DNA of 64,000 bases from Burkholderiaceae bacterium. GTDB lineage: Bacteria > Pseudomonadota > Gammaproteobacteria > Burkholderiales > Burkholderiaceae_C. Position numbers and translations under genes: made by a program. This document shows, piece by piece, positions 44,236-55,518 of the stretch. The stretch spans positions 1 to 64,000 of the forward strand of contig CAKKRJ010000003.1 in the NCBI GenBank assembly GCA_919902775.1, given 5' to 3'. How positions within the stretch are numbered: position 1 is the first letter of the stretch; each line of letters starts with the position of its first letter. Under the pieces are notes generated by a model. That model ran no database searches. It had not been told where the DNA came from and saw only the letters and a program-made list of their open reading frames with translations.

Positions 44236-45021
44236 TCACTCACCCTGCGAGCCGCGGTGTGCCCAGCCGGTCGTGTGCTTTTCGATCGCGCTGAACAGCT
44301 CGTACATGATCATGGCCATGGCCCCAACCACCACCAGACCCGAAAATGCCAGGCCCATCTGCATGGCCGAACCGGCAGAAATCAGCAGGTAGCCGATGCC
44401 CTCGTTGGAGGCCGTCATCTCGGACACGGTGGTGCCCACAAAAGCCAGTGTGATGGCGACTTTGAGCGAACCGTAAAAGTACGGCATGGAGCGCGGCAGG
44501 CCGACCTTGATCAAAACGTCCCAGCGTTTGGCACCCAGCACGCGCAACACGTCTTCCAGCTCGGGCTCCAGCGTGGCCAGACCGGTGGCGATGTTCACCA
44601 TGATGGGGAAGAAGCTGATCAGGAACGCCGTGAGGATGGCGGGGCCAATGCCGATGCCAAACCACACCACCAAAATCGGCACAAAGGCGGCTTTGGGCAG
44701 GGCGTTGAAGGCGGTCATCAATGGGTACACGGCGGCATAGGCCAGGCGTGAGCTGCCGATCACAAAGCCGAGCAAAACGCCCACCACGATGGCGATGCCA
44801 AAGCCCACCATCGTCACCCAGAACGTGCGCCAGGCGTGACCGGCGATCACCTCCTTGAATTCGATGGTTTGTTGCGCGATGCGCGATGGGCTGGGGAAGA
44901 CGAATTCCGACACGTTGAAGGCGCGGCACAGCACTTCCCAGATCAGGATGCTCAGCACCAGCAAGGCCCAGGGGGCCCAGCGTTCGAGGGTTTTTTGTTT
45001 CATGTTTTTATTCCCGCTCAT
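44236..45021 (-). CDS. ABC transporter permease, SsuC/TauC type
   Basis: 261 aa (ATG 45021, overlapping the ATPase stop; ATG 45003 also possible). BPD_transp_1 family with six helices and the EAA loop EPELEDVLRVLGAKRWDVLI, then KVGLPRSMPYFYGSLKVAIT. Works with the ATPase and NMT1/THI5-like binding protein upstream. The substrate class of this family is broad (sulfonates, nitrate, pyrimidines, riboflavin). Linkage to ureD hints at a nitrogenous substrate. Confidence 0.88.
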   Translation of the reverse strand: MSGNKNMKQKTLERWAPWALLVLSILIWEVLCRAFNVSEFVFPSPSRIAQQTIEFKEVIAGHAWRTFWVTMVGFGIAIVVGVLLGFVIGSSRLAYAAVYPLMTAFNALPKAAFVPILVVWFGIGIGPAILTAFLISFFPIMVNIATGLATLEPELEDVLRVLGAKRWDVLIKVGLPRSMPYFYGSLKVAITLAFVGTTVSEMTASNEGIGYLLISAGSAMQMGLAFSGLVVVGAMAMIMYELFSAIEKHTTGWAHRGSQGE

Positions 45022-45836
45022 TGGTTGATGGTGGCACCGGTCTGGCGCATTGCACCAATGTGGCCGCGCAGCTCGTGCACGATGTCGGTGAATTCAGGCG
45101 TGTAGGTGATTTCCAGATCGCGCGGGCGCGGCAGGTCGATCTCTTTTTTCACCACAAAACGGCCCGGGCTCTTGCTCATCACATAGACGGTGTCGGCCAG
45201 GAACACCGATTCGCGCAGGTCGTGTGTGACCAGGATTACGTTGAATTTTTGCTCGGTCCACAGGTCGCGCAAGATGCACCAGAGTTCTTCACGTGTGAAT
45301 GCGTCGAGTGCGCCAAAGGGCTCGTCAAGCAGCAGCATCTTGGGCTCGTGGATCAGGGCGCGGCAGATGCTGGCGCGTTGCTGCATGCCGCCCGAGAGTT
45401 GCCAAGGGAATTTGTTTTCGTAGCCGCCCAAGCCCACGGTGTTCAGCAGTTTGCTGGCGCGCTCTGCATATTCGGCCTTCTTTTGCTTGAAGTTGGAGCG
45501 GTAAGGTTCCACGATTTCGAGTGGCAAGAGCACGTTGTCGAGCGTGGTGCGCCAAGGCAGCAGTGAGGACGCCTGAAACGCCATGCCGCTGATTTTGAGC
45601 GGCCCGGTGACCGGCTGGCCATCCACCAGGATGCGGCCTTTGCTGGGCATCTTCAGGCCGGTGGTCAGCTTCATGAAGGTCGATTTGCCGCAACCTGAGG
45701 GGCCAACGATGGCGATGAACTCGCCTTGCTTGACCTGCAGGTTGATGTCTTCTACCGCAAAGTGGTTTTGCGCCAGCAACTCGTCGTTGTAGGCCAGCCA
45801 GACATCCTGGAAATCAACGAATGCTTGTGGGGTCAT
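45018..45836 (-). CDS. ABC transporter ATP-binding protein, SsuB/TauB type
   Basis: 272 aa. Walker A GPSGCGKSTFMK, signature LSGGMQQRASICRAL, Walker B LLLDEPFGALDAFTRE and the switch His in VTHDLRESVFLAD. 159 bases separate it from the binding-protein gene upstream (45837-45995); that gap holds GC-rich imperfect palindromes but no gene. Confidence 0.9.
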   Translation of the reverse strand: MTPQAFVDFQDVWLAYNDELLAQNHFAVEDINLQVKQGEFIAIVGPSGCGKSTFMKLTTGLKMPSKGRILVDGQPVTGPLKISGMAFQASSLLPWRTTLDNVLLPLEIVEPYRSNFKQKKAEYAERASKLLNTVGLGGYENKFPWQLSGGMQQRASICRALIHEPKMLLLDEPFGALDAFTREELWCILRDLWTEQKFNVILVTHDLRESVFLADTVYVMSKSPGRFVVKKEIDLPRPRDLEITYTPEFTDIVHELRGHIGAMRQTGATINQ

Positions 45837-45995
45837 GGTGTGAATTTTGAAATGGTGTTCGAAAGTGCTTGCAGATCACACTTTGCAAAAGCCCACGGGT
45901 GCGTGGCGCAGCCGTGGGCCCAGGTACCGCTTGCCTGTACTGCGGCGCAGGCAGGTGGGCGGCCTGCCACGGGGCAGGTCGGCCACTTCTGTGTC

Positions 45996-47030
45996 TTATT
46001 TTTTGGCTGCGGGCAGGATGTCCAGCTCTTTGGCTGTAGGCAGGAACGAGCCGTTCCAGATGTCATTGACTTTCACGCGCGACTTGGTGTTGAAGGCGTC
46101 CGACACTTGCGAAGCCATCAGCGTCAAGCGGGGGCCGTTGACCTGGCCAAAACCTTCGGCACGGGCCGATGGGCTGTTGATCACGGTGTCAATGGCCAGC
46201 TGCAGGCGGCGTGTTTCGAGTTCGGTGTTGATGATGCCGTCGCGGGCCTTGACGGTTTCAATGGCTTTGGCCGGTGCGGCCATCACGTCCTTGGCACCTT
46301 TGGTGAACGCGCTCAGGAAGGCTTTCACGGCGGCAGGGTTTTCTTTCAGGATCTTGGGCGAGGCGATGATGGCGTTGCCATAGAGCTTGACGCCAAAGTC
46401 GGGGTACTGCATGACCACCACGTCGGCGGCTTTCACGCCACGCGCTTCGATGTTGAGCAGCGAGGTGAAGGTGAAACCGGTGATGGCATCGACGTCGCCG
46501 CGCACCAGCATGGTTTCGCGCAAAGGTGGGTCCATCGCGGTCCAGGCCACGTTCTGCACGTTGTTGGCTTTCTGGAAAATCGGGAAAGCACGGCGACCCG
46601 CGTCAAACACCGGAGCCCCCAGTTTTTTGCCCGACAGGTCGGCGGGCGTCTTGATGCCGGATTTCTTCAGGGCCATCACCGATGCGGGCGTGTTGTTGTA
46701 GACCATCATGATGGCCACGGGCTTGTTGGGTGCGTCGGGGTTGTTGGCGTGGAATTCCATGAGTGCCGCCAGGTCGGCAAAACCCATGTCATAGGTGCCC
46801 GAAGCCACACGGGTGACCGCGCCGCCCGAACCGTTGCCCGAGTCGACGGTCACGTCGAGCTTGGCGTCCTTGAAATAACCTTTGGCACCAGGGACCAGAA
46901 AGAAAGCAGCTGGGCCTTCAAAGCGCCAGTCCAGCTGGAATTTGATGGGGGTGGTTTGGGCTTGTACGGTACCGAAAGCGGCAACAGCGGCCAGCGCAGC
47001 GGTGGCCTTGAGTAAGAAACGCTTGTTCAT
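45996..47030 (-). CDS. ABC transporter substrate-binding protein, NMT1/THI5-like
   Basis: 344 aa from ATG 47030 (MNKRFLLKATAALAAVAAFG) with a signal peptide cleaved after AQA. The mature protein opens TPIKFQLDWRFEGPAAFFLV, the NMT1/THI5/SsuA-like fold, with GAKGYFKDAKLDVTVDSGNG and SGGAVTRVASGTYDMGFADL. Homologues bind hydroxymethylpyrimidine, formylaminopyrimidine, riboflavin and other compounds; I cannot assign which. First gene of a four-gene operon ending in ureD. Confidence 0.85.
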   Translation of the reverse strand: MNKRFLLKATAALAAVAAFGTVQAQTTPIKFQLDWRFEGPAAFFLVPGAKGYFKDAKLDVTVDSGNGSGGAVTRVASGTYDMGFADLAALMEFHANNPDAPNKPVAIMMVYNNTPASVMALKKSGIKTPADLSGKKLGAPVFDAGRRAFPIFQKANNVQNVAWTAMDPPLRETMLVRGDVDAITGFTFTSLLNIEARGVKAADVVVMQYPDFGVKLYGNAIIASPKILKENPAAVKAFLSAFTKGAKDVMAAPAKAIETVKARDGIINTELETRRLQLAIDTVINSPSARAEGFGQVNGPRLTLMASQVSDAFNTKSRVKVNDIWNGSFLPTAKELDILPAAKK

Positions 47031-47142
47031 GAAGAGGGCTCCAGGGTCAATTAAACGGTGAATCTTGTCTAGCAAAATCGGTGCCATTATCGACCATGGT
47101 TCGGCTGGCCCGTGTCAGGTTCATCCCCTAGGGGTGCTTGTT

Positions 47143-47178
47143 TTTGGTGCATCTGACACCCGCTGCTTGCACCAAAAT
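47143..47178. promoter_or_regulatory. Perfect 10-bp inverted repeat upstream of the NMT1-like ABC operon
   Basis: TTTTGGTGCA (47143-47152) and TGCACCAAAA (47169-47178) are exact reverse complements around 16 bases. Located 113 bases before the binding-protein start and 69 bases after the maeB stop, all on the minus strand. It could be an operator of the ABC-ureD operon (GGTGCA/TGCACC are NtrC-like half-sites in the wrong arrangement) or a maeB 3' hairpin. A further palindrome CCCCTAGGGG lies at about 47127-47136. Confidence 0.5.
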
Positions 47179-47246
47179 TGGGCTAAGACAGTAGCCCGTG
47201 GGGCGCACTGCATGGCCACCCGTGGGCAGGGTGGCCATGTGCCGTT

Positions 47247-49544
<2,298 letters not shown>

Positions 49545-49640
49545 TGTTGTTGTCTCGGTGGGTCAAGGAAAACAGGCAGATTCTGAAAGCGTAACCCATT
49601 TGTCCACGGGTTTGCGGTGTGGATGACCTGCATCCAAGCA

Positions 49641-49660
49641 AAAAGCCAAGCACTTGGCTT
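49641..49660 (-). terminator. Terminator after the purine permease
   Basis: Minus strand: AAGCCAAG-tg-CTTGGCTT followed by TTTTT, 77-96 bases after the permease stop. A second, longer hairpin with 10-bp arms TTTGGCAGGC/GCCTGCCAAA lies at 49700-49723, nearer the stop. Together they isolate maeB from the purine genes. Confidence 0.7.
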
Positions 49661-49736
49661 GGCTTTGGGGATGGAGATCCTTGACCGGCGGACCGGCTAT
49701 TTGGCAGGCGTCGGCCTGCCAAACGTTTTGGCGGTC

Positions 49737-51224
49737 TCAGTGCGCCTCGCTCTGCTTGGCTGCTTCGATCGCATCGCGGTTGTCACCGCTGGCGCCGTTG
49801 AAGAACAGGTTCAGAGCCACGGCACTGATGGAGGCCAGCAAGATGCCCGACTCGATCAGTGGGTGCAAGCCGTGCGGCATCCATTGTTTGAAGTTGGGGG
49901 CGATCAGCGGGATCATGCCAATGCCGACCGAGATCGCCACGATCAGGGCGTTGAAGCGGTTGTTCTTGAAGTCCACGCCACCCAGGATGCGGATGCCGGT
50001 GGCGGCCACCATGCCGAACATCACCAGACCTGCGCCACCCAGTACCACGGTGGGCAGCGACTCGATCAGGGCGGCCATCTTGGGCAACAAGCCCAACGCC
50101 ACGAGGATCAGGCCACCGGCCACGCACACAAAGCGGCTCTTGACGCCGGTGACGGCCACCAGCCCCACGTTTTGCGAGAAACTGGTGTAGGGGAAGGTGT
50201 TGAAAATGCCGCCGATCAGGGTGCCCAGACCGTCGGTGCGCAAGCCGCGTGTGAGCGCGGCCTGATCGACCTTTTTGTCGGTCATCTCGCCCAGGGCCAA
50301 AAACATGCCGGTCGATTCGATCATCACCACGATCATCACCAAGGTCATGGTCAGGATCAGCACCGGGTCAAACACCGGCATGCCAAAGTGGAAAGGCAAG
50401 ACCACGTCAAACCAGGCGGCTTTGCCCACCTTGTCGAAGTTCATCAGGCCCATGGTTGTGGCCACCACGCCGCCAATCACAATGCCCAACAGCACCGAAA
50501 TGTTGGCCAAGAAGCCTTTGGCAAAACGGGCAATCAGCATGATGGACACCAACACCAGCGCGGCAATGCCCACGCCGGTCAGGTCGGCGTATTTGGGGTT
50601 GGGCATCTTGGGCATGAGCGCCAGGTCTTTGGGGATGGCCGGCAAGGTGGAGCCCGGTGCGCTGGCGGCCGCTGCCGCCGCGTCCAGCCATTGCTTGTGC
50701 TCGGGCGTCACGATACTGGGCGCCGTGGGGCCAAACGGGTTGCCAAAAATCCAGTTGATGCCGATGCGCATCAGGCTGATGCCGATCACGGCAATGATGG
50801 TGCCGGTGACCACCGGCGGGAAGAACCGCAGCATGCGGCTGACCAGCGGGGCGATCAGGATCGAGATGATGCCCGCGCCGATGATGGAGCCAAAGATCAG
50901 TTTTGCACCCAACTCGCCGGAGTTGGCGTTGGCCATGGCCACCATGGGGGCGACCGATGCAAATGTCACGCCCATCATGACTGGCAGGCGAATGCCAAAC
51001 CACTGGGTGGCGCCCAGTGACTGGATCAGGGTGACCAGGCCGCAGCAAAACAGATCGGCCGAAATCAAATAGGCCACGTCTTGTGGACTGAGTTTGAGGG
51101 CGCGGCCCACGATCAGCGGCACAGCCACTGCGCCGGCATACATCACCAGCACATGTTGCAGGCCCAAAGCGGCGAGCTTGCCATTGGGCAATCGCTCGTC
51201 CACGGGGTGGATGGTTGAACTCAT
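49737..51224 (-). CDS. NCS2-family urate/xanthine permease
   Basis: 495 aa from ATG 51224. About 14 hydrophobic segments. The NAT signature QNVGLVAVTGVKSR is intact, as is the GLQHVLVMYAGAVAVPLIVG opening. A proline/alanine-rich periplasmic loop (about residues 178-205) interrupts the helices. NCS2 members import uric acid, xanthine or uracil; the neighbouring allantoin and HIU genes favour urate or xanthine. Preceded by a TGTATACA palindrome. Confidence 0.9.
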   Translation of the reverse strand: MSSTIHPVDERLPNGKLAALGLQHVLVMYAGAVAVPLIVGRALKLSPQDVAYLISADLFCCGLVTLIQSLGATQWFGIRLPVMMGVTFASVAPMVAMANANSGELGAKLIFGSIIGAGIISILIAPLVSRMLRFFPPVVTGTIIAVIGISLMRIGINWIFGNPFGPTAPSIVTPEHKQWLDAAAAAASAPGSTLPAIPKDLALMPKMPNPKYADLTGVGIAALVLVSIMLIARFAKGFLANISVLLGIVIGGVVATTMGLMNFDKVGKAAWFDVVLPFHFGMPVFDPVLILTMTLVMIVVMIESTGMFLALGEMTDKKVDQAALTRGLRTDGLGTLIGGIFNTFPYTSFSQNVGLVAVTGVKSRFVCVAGGLILVALGLLPKMAALIESLPTVVLGGAGLVMFGMVAATGIRILGGVDFKNNRFNALIVAISVGIGMIPLIAPNFKQWMPHGLHPLIESGILLASISAVALNLFFNGASGDNRDAIEAAKQSEAH

Positions 51225-51302
51225 GGAGGGGGCTCCTTGGAAATAAACGTGGAGGGGGAACATCCCAAAGCGGTTAGATGTGCGCCGCTTTGTGTGCTGA
51301 AC

Positions 51303-51310
51303 TGTATACA
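51303..51310. promoter_or_regulatory. Candidate GntR operator TGTATACA (permease)
   Basis: Perfect 8-bp palindrome TGTATACA, extended as ctgtatacaaaac, 79 bases upstream of the permease start. The same octamer occurs in the gntR-uraH divergent region (56252-56259). FCD-type GntR proteins often bind TNGTNNNACNA-like palindromes of this sort. Assignment to this regulator is inferred from the shared sequence. Confidence 0.5.
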
Positions 51311-51393
51311 AAACATGGCGAGATGGGATGCGTGAAAACCCTGTGCTGTTGCGCGCTGGCGCAGGGTTTAAGTGGCCAGCACGGCCCAGCTTT

Positions 51394-52647
51394 TCAGCCC
51401 AGCAAATCCAGCAGCGTCCGTGCCACCACCTTGGTGGCGCGGCGCACGTCATCGAGCTGCACATGCTCGTCCGAGCGTTTGGCGTTGGATTCGCGCACGG
51501 TGCGCGGGCCGGCGCCGTAGATCACACCCGGGATGCCGCGTGCCACGTACAGGCGCACGTCGGTGTAGAGCGGCGTACCCACGGCAGGGATGGCGTGGCC
51601 GAACACGGTCTGGCCGTGTTTCTGGATGGCGTCAACCAAAGGCCGGTTGCCGTCCAGCGGTTTCATGGCGTTCGCCAACAGCAGGCGTTTGATATCCACC
51701 TTGAGCTGCTTGCCGCCGCGGGGTGGGTTGAAGCTGGCCGCTGCGTCAGCGATGGTCTGACGGATGCTGGCTTCGACTTCGGCCGGGTTCTCTTCGGGGA
51801 TCATGCGGCGATCCAGTTTGAAGACGACCTTGCCGGGCACCACGTTGGTGTTGGTGCCACCGCTGATCTGGCCCACGTTCAGATACGGGTGGGTGATGCC
51901 TTTGACCTGCGAAGTGACTTTCAAATACTGCGCGTTCAGCGCGTGCAGTGCGTTCAGGATGTGCACCGCGCCTTGCAGCGCGTCGGTGCCGCTGTCGGGG
52001 ATGGCCGCGTGCGCCATCTCGCCTTGCACTGTCACTTCCATTTGCAGGCAGCCGTTGTGCGCGGTGACCACTTCGTAGCTGAAGCCGGCGGCGATCATCA
52101 GGTCGGGCTTGGTCAGGCCTTGGGCCAGCAACCAGCCAGGGCCCATTTCGCCGCCAAACTCTTCGTCGTAGGTGAAGTGCAGTTCCACGCCTCCGTGCAG
52201 GGGGGCGCCCAGCGATTCGAGCGCACGCGTGGCAAAAGTGAAGGTGGAAAAGTCGCTTTTGCTCACGGCGGTGGCGCGGCCATACATCGCGCCGTTGTCG
52301 ATCTCACCGCCATAGGGCGCGTGCGTCCAGCCTTCGCCAGGGGGCACCACATCACCGTGGGCGTTGAGCGCGATGGTTTTGCCTTCGCCGTATTTTCTGC
52401 GCACGATCAGGTTGGTGATCGACTCCAGGCCGTAGGCCTTCACTTCGGCTTCGGGCACGGCGTGCTTTTCGGCCATAAAGCCCATGGGCTGCAGCAACTC
52501 GGCGGTGCGCTCGGCGTGCGGTGCGTTGTTGCCCGGTGGCGTGTCGGTGGGCACTTGCACCAGCGCCTGCAAAAACTTGATTTGCTCGTCAAAGTGCGCG
52601 TCGATCCAAGCGTCGAGTTGTTCGTATTGTTGGGCGGTGGCGGTCAT
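51394..52647 (-). CDS. M20-family metallohydrolase
   Basis: 417 aa from ATG 52647. ArgE/DapE/ACY1-like amidohydrolase: first metal ligand in IALNAHGDVVPPGEGW, the EE pair in FTYDEEFGGEMGPGWL, and a dimerisation domain (GCLQMEVTVQGEMAHAAIPD). Exact substrate unknown; embedded between the urate permease and allantoate amidohydrolase genes, so an N-carbamoyl or ureido compound of purine breakdown is plausible. It overlaps the start of the upstream gene by 4 bases. Confidence 0.82.
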   Translation of the reverse strand: MTATAQQYEQLDAWIDAHFDEQIKFLQALVQVPTDTPPGNNAPHAERTAELLQPMGFMAEKHAVPEAEVKAYGLESITNLIVRRKYGEGKTIALNAHGDVVPPGEGWTHAPYGGEIDNGAMYGRATAVSKSDFSTFTFATRALESLGAPLHGGVELHFTYDEEFGGEMGPGWLLAQGLTKPDLMIAAGFSYEVVTAHNGCLQMEVTVQGEMAHAAIPDSGTDALQGAVHILNALHALNAQYLKVTSQVKGITHPYLNVGQISGGTNTNVVPGKVVFKLDRRMIPEENPAEVEASIRQTIADAAASFNPPRGGKQLKVDIKRLLLANAMKPLDGNRPLVDAIQKHGQTVFGHAIPAVGTPLYTDVRLYVARGIPGVIYGAGPRTVRESNAKRSDEHVQLDDVRRATKVVARTLLDLLG

Positions 52648-54419
52648 GACAGTTCCGATGCAAGTTGGTTCAAAACATGGGTGAAGGCGTCCACACACAG
52701 TTGCATGTCGTCGCTGGTGGTGGATTCAAGCGGGTTGTGGCTGATGCCCGCGTTTTCGCCGCGCACAAACAGCATGGCTTGTGGCATGACTTCGTGCAGC
52801 TTCATCGCGTCGTGGCCTGCGCCACTGGGCAGCTTGAGCAGCGGCACGCCCAGGGTCGTGACGGCCTTTTCCCAGCGGTCTTGCCACTCGGGTGCGCTGG
52901 GCGCGGCGGCGGCGCTCATGGCCAATTCGGTTTGCACGCGCACGCCCCGGCGCTCGGCCATGTGGCCCAGCTGCGCCATCACGTCGGCCACCAGTGCGTC
53001 GCGCTGCGCGTCGGTCGGGGCGCGCATGTCCAGGCTGAACAGGCAGCGGCCCGGTACCACGTTGATCGAGCCGTTGGGCACGTTCAGCTGGCCGATGGTG
53101 GCCACGCTGTCGCCGTCCTTGGCGGCGCGTTGTTCCATGTAGAGCGCCAGTTCGGCCACGGCGCAGACCGCGTCGCGGCGGCGGTCCATGGGGGTGGTGC
53201 CCGCGTGGCTGGCGGTGCCGATGATTTCGCACAGGTAGCGCACGCTGCCGTTGATGGAGGTGACCACGCCCAGCGGGATGTTGAGTTCGTTGAGCACCGG
53301 CCCTTGTTCGATGTGCACTTCGACAAAGCCCAGGTATTGGGCCGGGTCACGCCGGATTTTGGCGATGTCGTCGGTGCACAGGCCGGCGTGCTGCATGGCC
53401 GCGCGCAGGGTGATGCCGTCGGCGTCTTGCTGGTCCAGCCACTCGGGCTTGAAGTCGCCGATCAACGCGCCCGAACCGAGGAAGGTGGCCTTGTAGCGCT
53501 GGCCTTCTTCTTCGGCAAAGGCCACCACCTCGATGCCAAAGGGCAGACGCTGGCCCTGTTGGTGCAGCTGCTGCACACAGGCCATGGGCACGAAGATGCC
53601 CAGGCGCCCGTCGTACTTGCCCCCGTTGCGCACGGTGTCGTAGTGGCTGCCGGTCAACAGGTATTTTTTGCCGGGCGTGGCAGGGTGGTAGCGGCCCACC
53701 ACATTGCCCACGGCGTCGGTGTGCACCTCGTCAAAGCCGCAGTCGCGCATGTTCTGCGTGATGCGTTGGGCGCAGGCGCGGTGTGCGTCGGTGAGGTACG
53801 TGACTGTGAGTTGGCCCAACTCGGCAAAACCGGGGTCGCTGTGCTGGGCCAGTTTTTCTTGCCAGTCCCAGACCTGGTGGCCCTGTGTGGGCTCCACACC
53901 GAACTTGTCGTTCAGCCGGATTTCAACGATGCGGTGGATGTTGCGCAGGCACTCGGCCAGTTCAAAGTCGGGGTGACCCTGCAGGCGGCGCTCGAAGGCT
54001 TCCATGATCTGCTGTTTGTTCAGGCCCAGGCCGCGTGGTCCGCGCACCGCCAGGATGAAGGGCCAGCCGAACTTGGCGTTGTAGTCGGCGTTGAGCTTTT
54101 GGATCTTGGCGAATTCGTCGGGCGTGCAGTTGGTCAGGCCTGCCTTGGTTTGTTCGTTCGTGGATTCGGCTGTGAGCGTTTGGCTCACCATGGCTTTGCC
54201 CGCCAACTCCGGGTGGGCACGGATCAGGCCCAGCTGCGCTTCGCGCCCTGCGTGCTGCAGCACCTCGCACATGGCGTGCTTGAGGTGGGCCAGCGAGTTG
54301 AAGGGCCGCTCGTTCAGGGCCTGCTCGGCGATCCAGGGGGAATGCTCGTACAGGCCGTCGAGCATGTGCGCAGCCTCTGTGCGACTGGCGCTGTTCAGTT
54401 GTTCAAGTGTCAAGGGCAT
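52644..54419 (-). CDS. OHCU decarboxylase-allantoate amidohydrolase fusion
   Basis: 591 aa from ATG 54419. N-terminal about 170 residues: UraD (OHCU decarboxylase), with the catalytic AHPELAGK (His at about 69) and FGWPFILAVRG. C-terminal about 415 residues: M20 amidohydrolase of the AllC/HyuC type with GSHYDTVRNGGKYDGRLGIF, EVVAFAEEEGQRY (Zn-binding Glu) and the dimerisation region SINGSVRYLCEIIGTASHAG. One polypeptide could catalyse steps before and after allantoinase. No stop or shift separates the two parts. AllC versus ureidoglycolate amidohydrolase cannot be distinguished by eye. Confidence 0.88.
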   Translation of the reverse strand: MPLTLEQLNSASRTEAAHMLDGLYEHSPWIAEQALNERPFNSLAHLKHAMCEVLQHAGREAQLGLIRAHPELAGKAMVSQTLTAESTNEQTKAGLTNCTPDEFAKIQKLNADYNAKFGWPFILAVRGPRGLGLNKQQIMEAFERRLQGHPDFELAECLRNIHRIVEIRLNDKFGVEPTQGHQVWDWQEKLAQHSDPGFAELGQLTVTYLTDAHRACAQRITQNMRDCGFDEVHTDAVGNVVGRYHPATPGKKYLLTGSHYDTVRNGGKYDGRLGIFVPMACVQQLHQQGQRLPFGIEVVAFAEEEGQRYKATFLGSGALIGDFKPEWLDQQDADGITLRAAMQHAGLCTDDIAKIRRDPAQYLGFVEVHIEQGPVLNELNIPLGVVTSINGSVRYLCEIIGTASHAGTTPMDRRRDAVCAVAELALYMEQRAAKDGDSVATIGQLNVPNGSINVVPGRCLFSLDMRAPTDAQRDALVADVMAQLGHMAERRGVRVQTELAMSAAAAPSAPEWQDRWEKAVTTLGVPLLKLPSGAGHDAMKLHEVMPQAMLFVRGENAGISHNPLESTTSDDMQLCVDAFTHVLNQLASELS

Positions 54420-54450
54420 GGTGTCCTCTGCGGTTGAAATCGTGTTTCTT

Positions 54451-54515
54451 GTGGGAGGTCGCCCCTGCGGCCGAATGTATGGGGTAGGCATTCGCTGGCA
54501 GGGGCCAGCGCCCAC
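54451..54515. repeat. REP-like palindrome, copy 4
   Basis: gtgggaggtcgcccctgcgg at 54451-54470 with partner ggcaggggccagcgcccac (54497-54515). Outer arms GTGGG/CCCAC and inner CCCCTGC/GCAGGGG stems are conserved with the other copies. In the gap between puuE and the uraD-allC fusion. Confidence 0.75.
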
Positions 54516-54533
54516 AAGTCCCCCATCCATGGT

Positions 54534-55487
54534 TTATTTACTGACATAAGGGTGCGTGGCTTTCCAGTGCCGCGCAATGTCGATGCGGCGCGCCACCCAG
54601 ACCTTGTCGTGCGTCTGGATGTGGTCCAAAAAGCGTTGCAGTGCGGTGATGCGCCCAGGGCGGCCCAACAAGCGGCAATGCATGCCGATGCTCATCATCT
54701 TGGGGGCGTTGTCGCCATTCGGATCACCCTCGGCATACAGCGCGTCAAAGGTGTCCTTCATGTACTGGAAGAACGGGTCGGCGTGCGAATAGCCTTGCGG
54801 CAGCGCAAAGCGCATGTCGTTGCAGTCCAGCGTGTAGGGCACGATCAGTTGGTGGGCGTCGCTGCCATCGCTTTTACGCACCTTCATCCAGAAGGGCAGG
54901 TCGTCGCCGTAGTAGTCGCTGTCGTATTCAAAGCCGCCAAAGTCGGCCACCAGGCGCCGCGTATTGGGGCTGTCGCGCCCGGTGTACCAGCCCAGGGGGC
55001 GCTCACCTGTGAGCTTTTGCAGGATGTCCATGGCTTCAGCCATGTGGGCGCGCTCGGTGGCTTCGTCGATGTTTTGATAATGAATCCACTTCAAGCCGTG
55101 GCAGGCGATGTCGTAGCCCAGTTCCTTGAACGCGGCTGTTAACTCGGGGTGCTTTTGCAGTGCGGTGGCCACGCCAAACACGGTGAGAGGCAGGCCGCGT
55201 TTTTCAAACTCGCGCAGGATGCGCCACACGCCCGCACGCGATCCGTATTCGTAGATGCCTTCCATGCTGATGTGCCGCTCTGGGAAGGACGCGGGGTTGA
55301 ACATTTCGGACAGGAACTGCTCTGAGCCTGCGTCGCCGTGCAGCACCGAGTTTTCACCGCCTTCTTCGTAGTTCAGTACAAATTGCACGGCCACGCGTGC
55401 GCCGCCTGGCCACTGGGCGTGGGGCGGGTTGCGGCCATAGCCTTGGAGGTCGCGTGGATAGGGCAGGGTGGCGTCGTAAGTGCTCAT
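54534..55487 (-). CDS. puuE: Allantoinase PuuE (polysaccharide-deacetylase fold)
   Basis: 317 aa. NodB/polysaccharide-deacetylase fold in the PuuE form: MSTYDATLPYPRDLQGYGRN, VAVQFVLNYEEGGENSVLHG, the EYGSRAGVWRILREFEKRGL block, IACHGLKWIHYQNIDEATER and WYTGRDSPNTRRLVADFGGF. Converts allantoin to allantoate, metal-independently in the family. Lies between the gntR regulator and the UraD-AllC fusion, all leftward. Confidence 0.93.
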   Translation of the reverse strand: MSTYDATLPYPRDLQGYGRNPPHAQWPGGARVAVQFVLNYEEGGENSVLHGDAGSEQFLSEMFNPASFPERHISMEGIYEYGSRAGVWRILREFEKRGLPLTVFGVATALQKHPELTAAFKELGYDIACHGLKWIHYQNIDEATERAHMAEAMDILQKLTGERPLGWYTGRDSPNTRRLVADFGGFEYDSDYYGDDLPFWMKVRKSDGSDAHQLIVPYTLDCNDMRFALPQGYSHADPFFQYMKDTFDALYAEGDPNGDNAPKMMSIGMHCRLLGRPGRITALQRFLDHIQTHDKVWVARRIDIARHWKATHPYVSK

Positions 55488-55518
55488 GGTGGTGTGGGTT
55501 GCAAGTTGGGTGCAAAGA

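Noticed and set aside
47100..47170. TPP or guanidine riboswitch before the NMT1-like binding protein (minus strand has GATGAACCTGACACGG and CTAGGG)
   Set aside because: The TPP core CTGAGA and the downstream GG.TAAT.CC.GCG are missing, and the guanidine-I blocks GGTCCGAGAG and AAAGCCCGGGAGA are absent. Short matches are probably chance.
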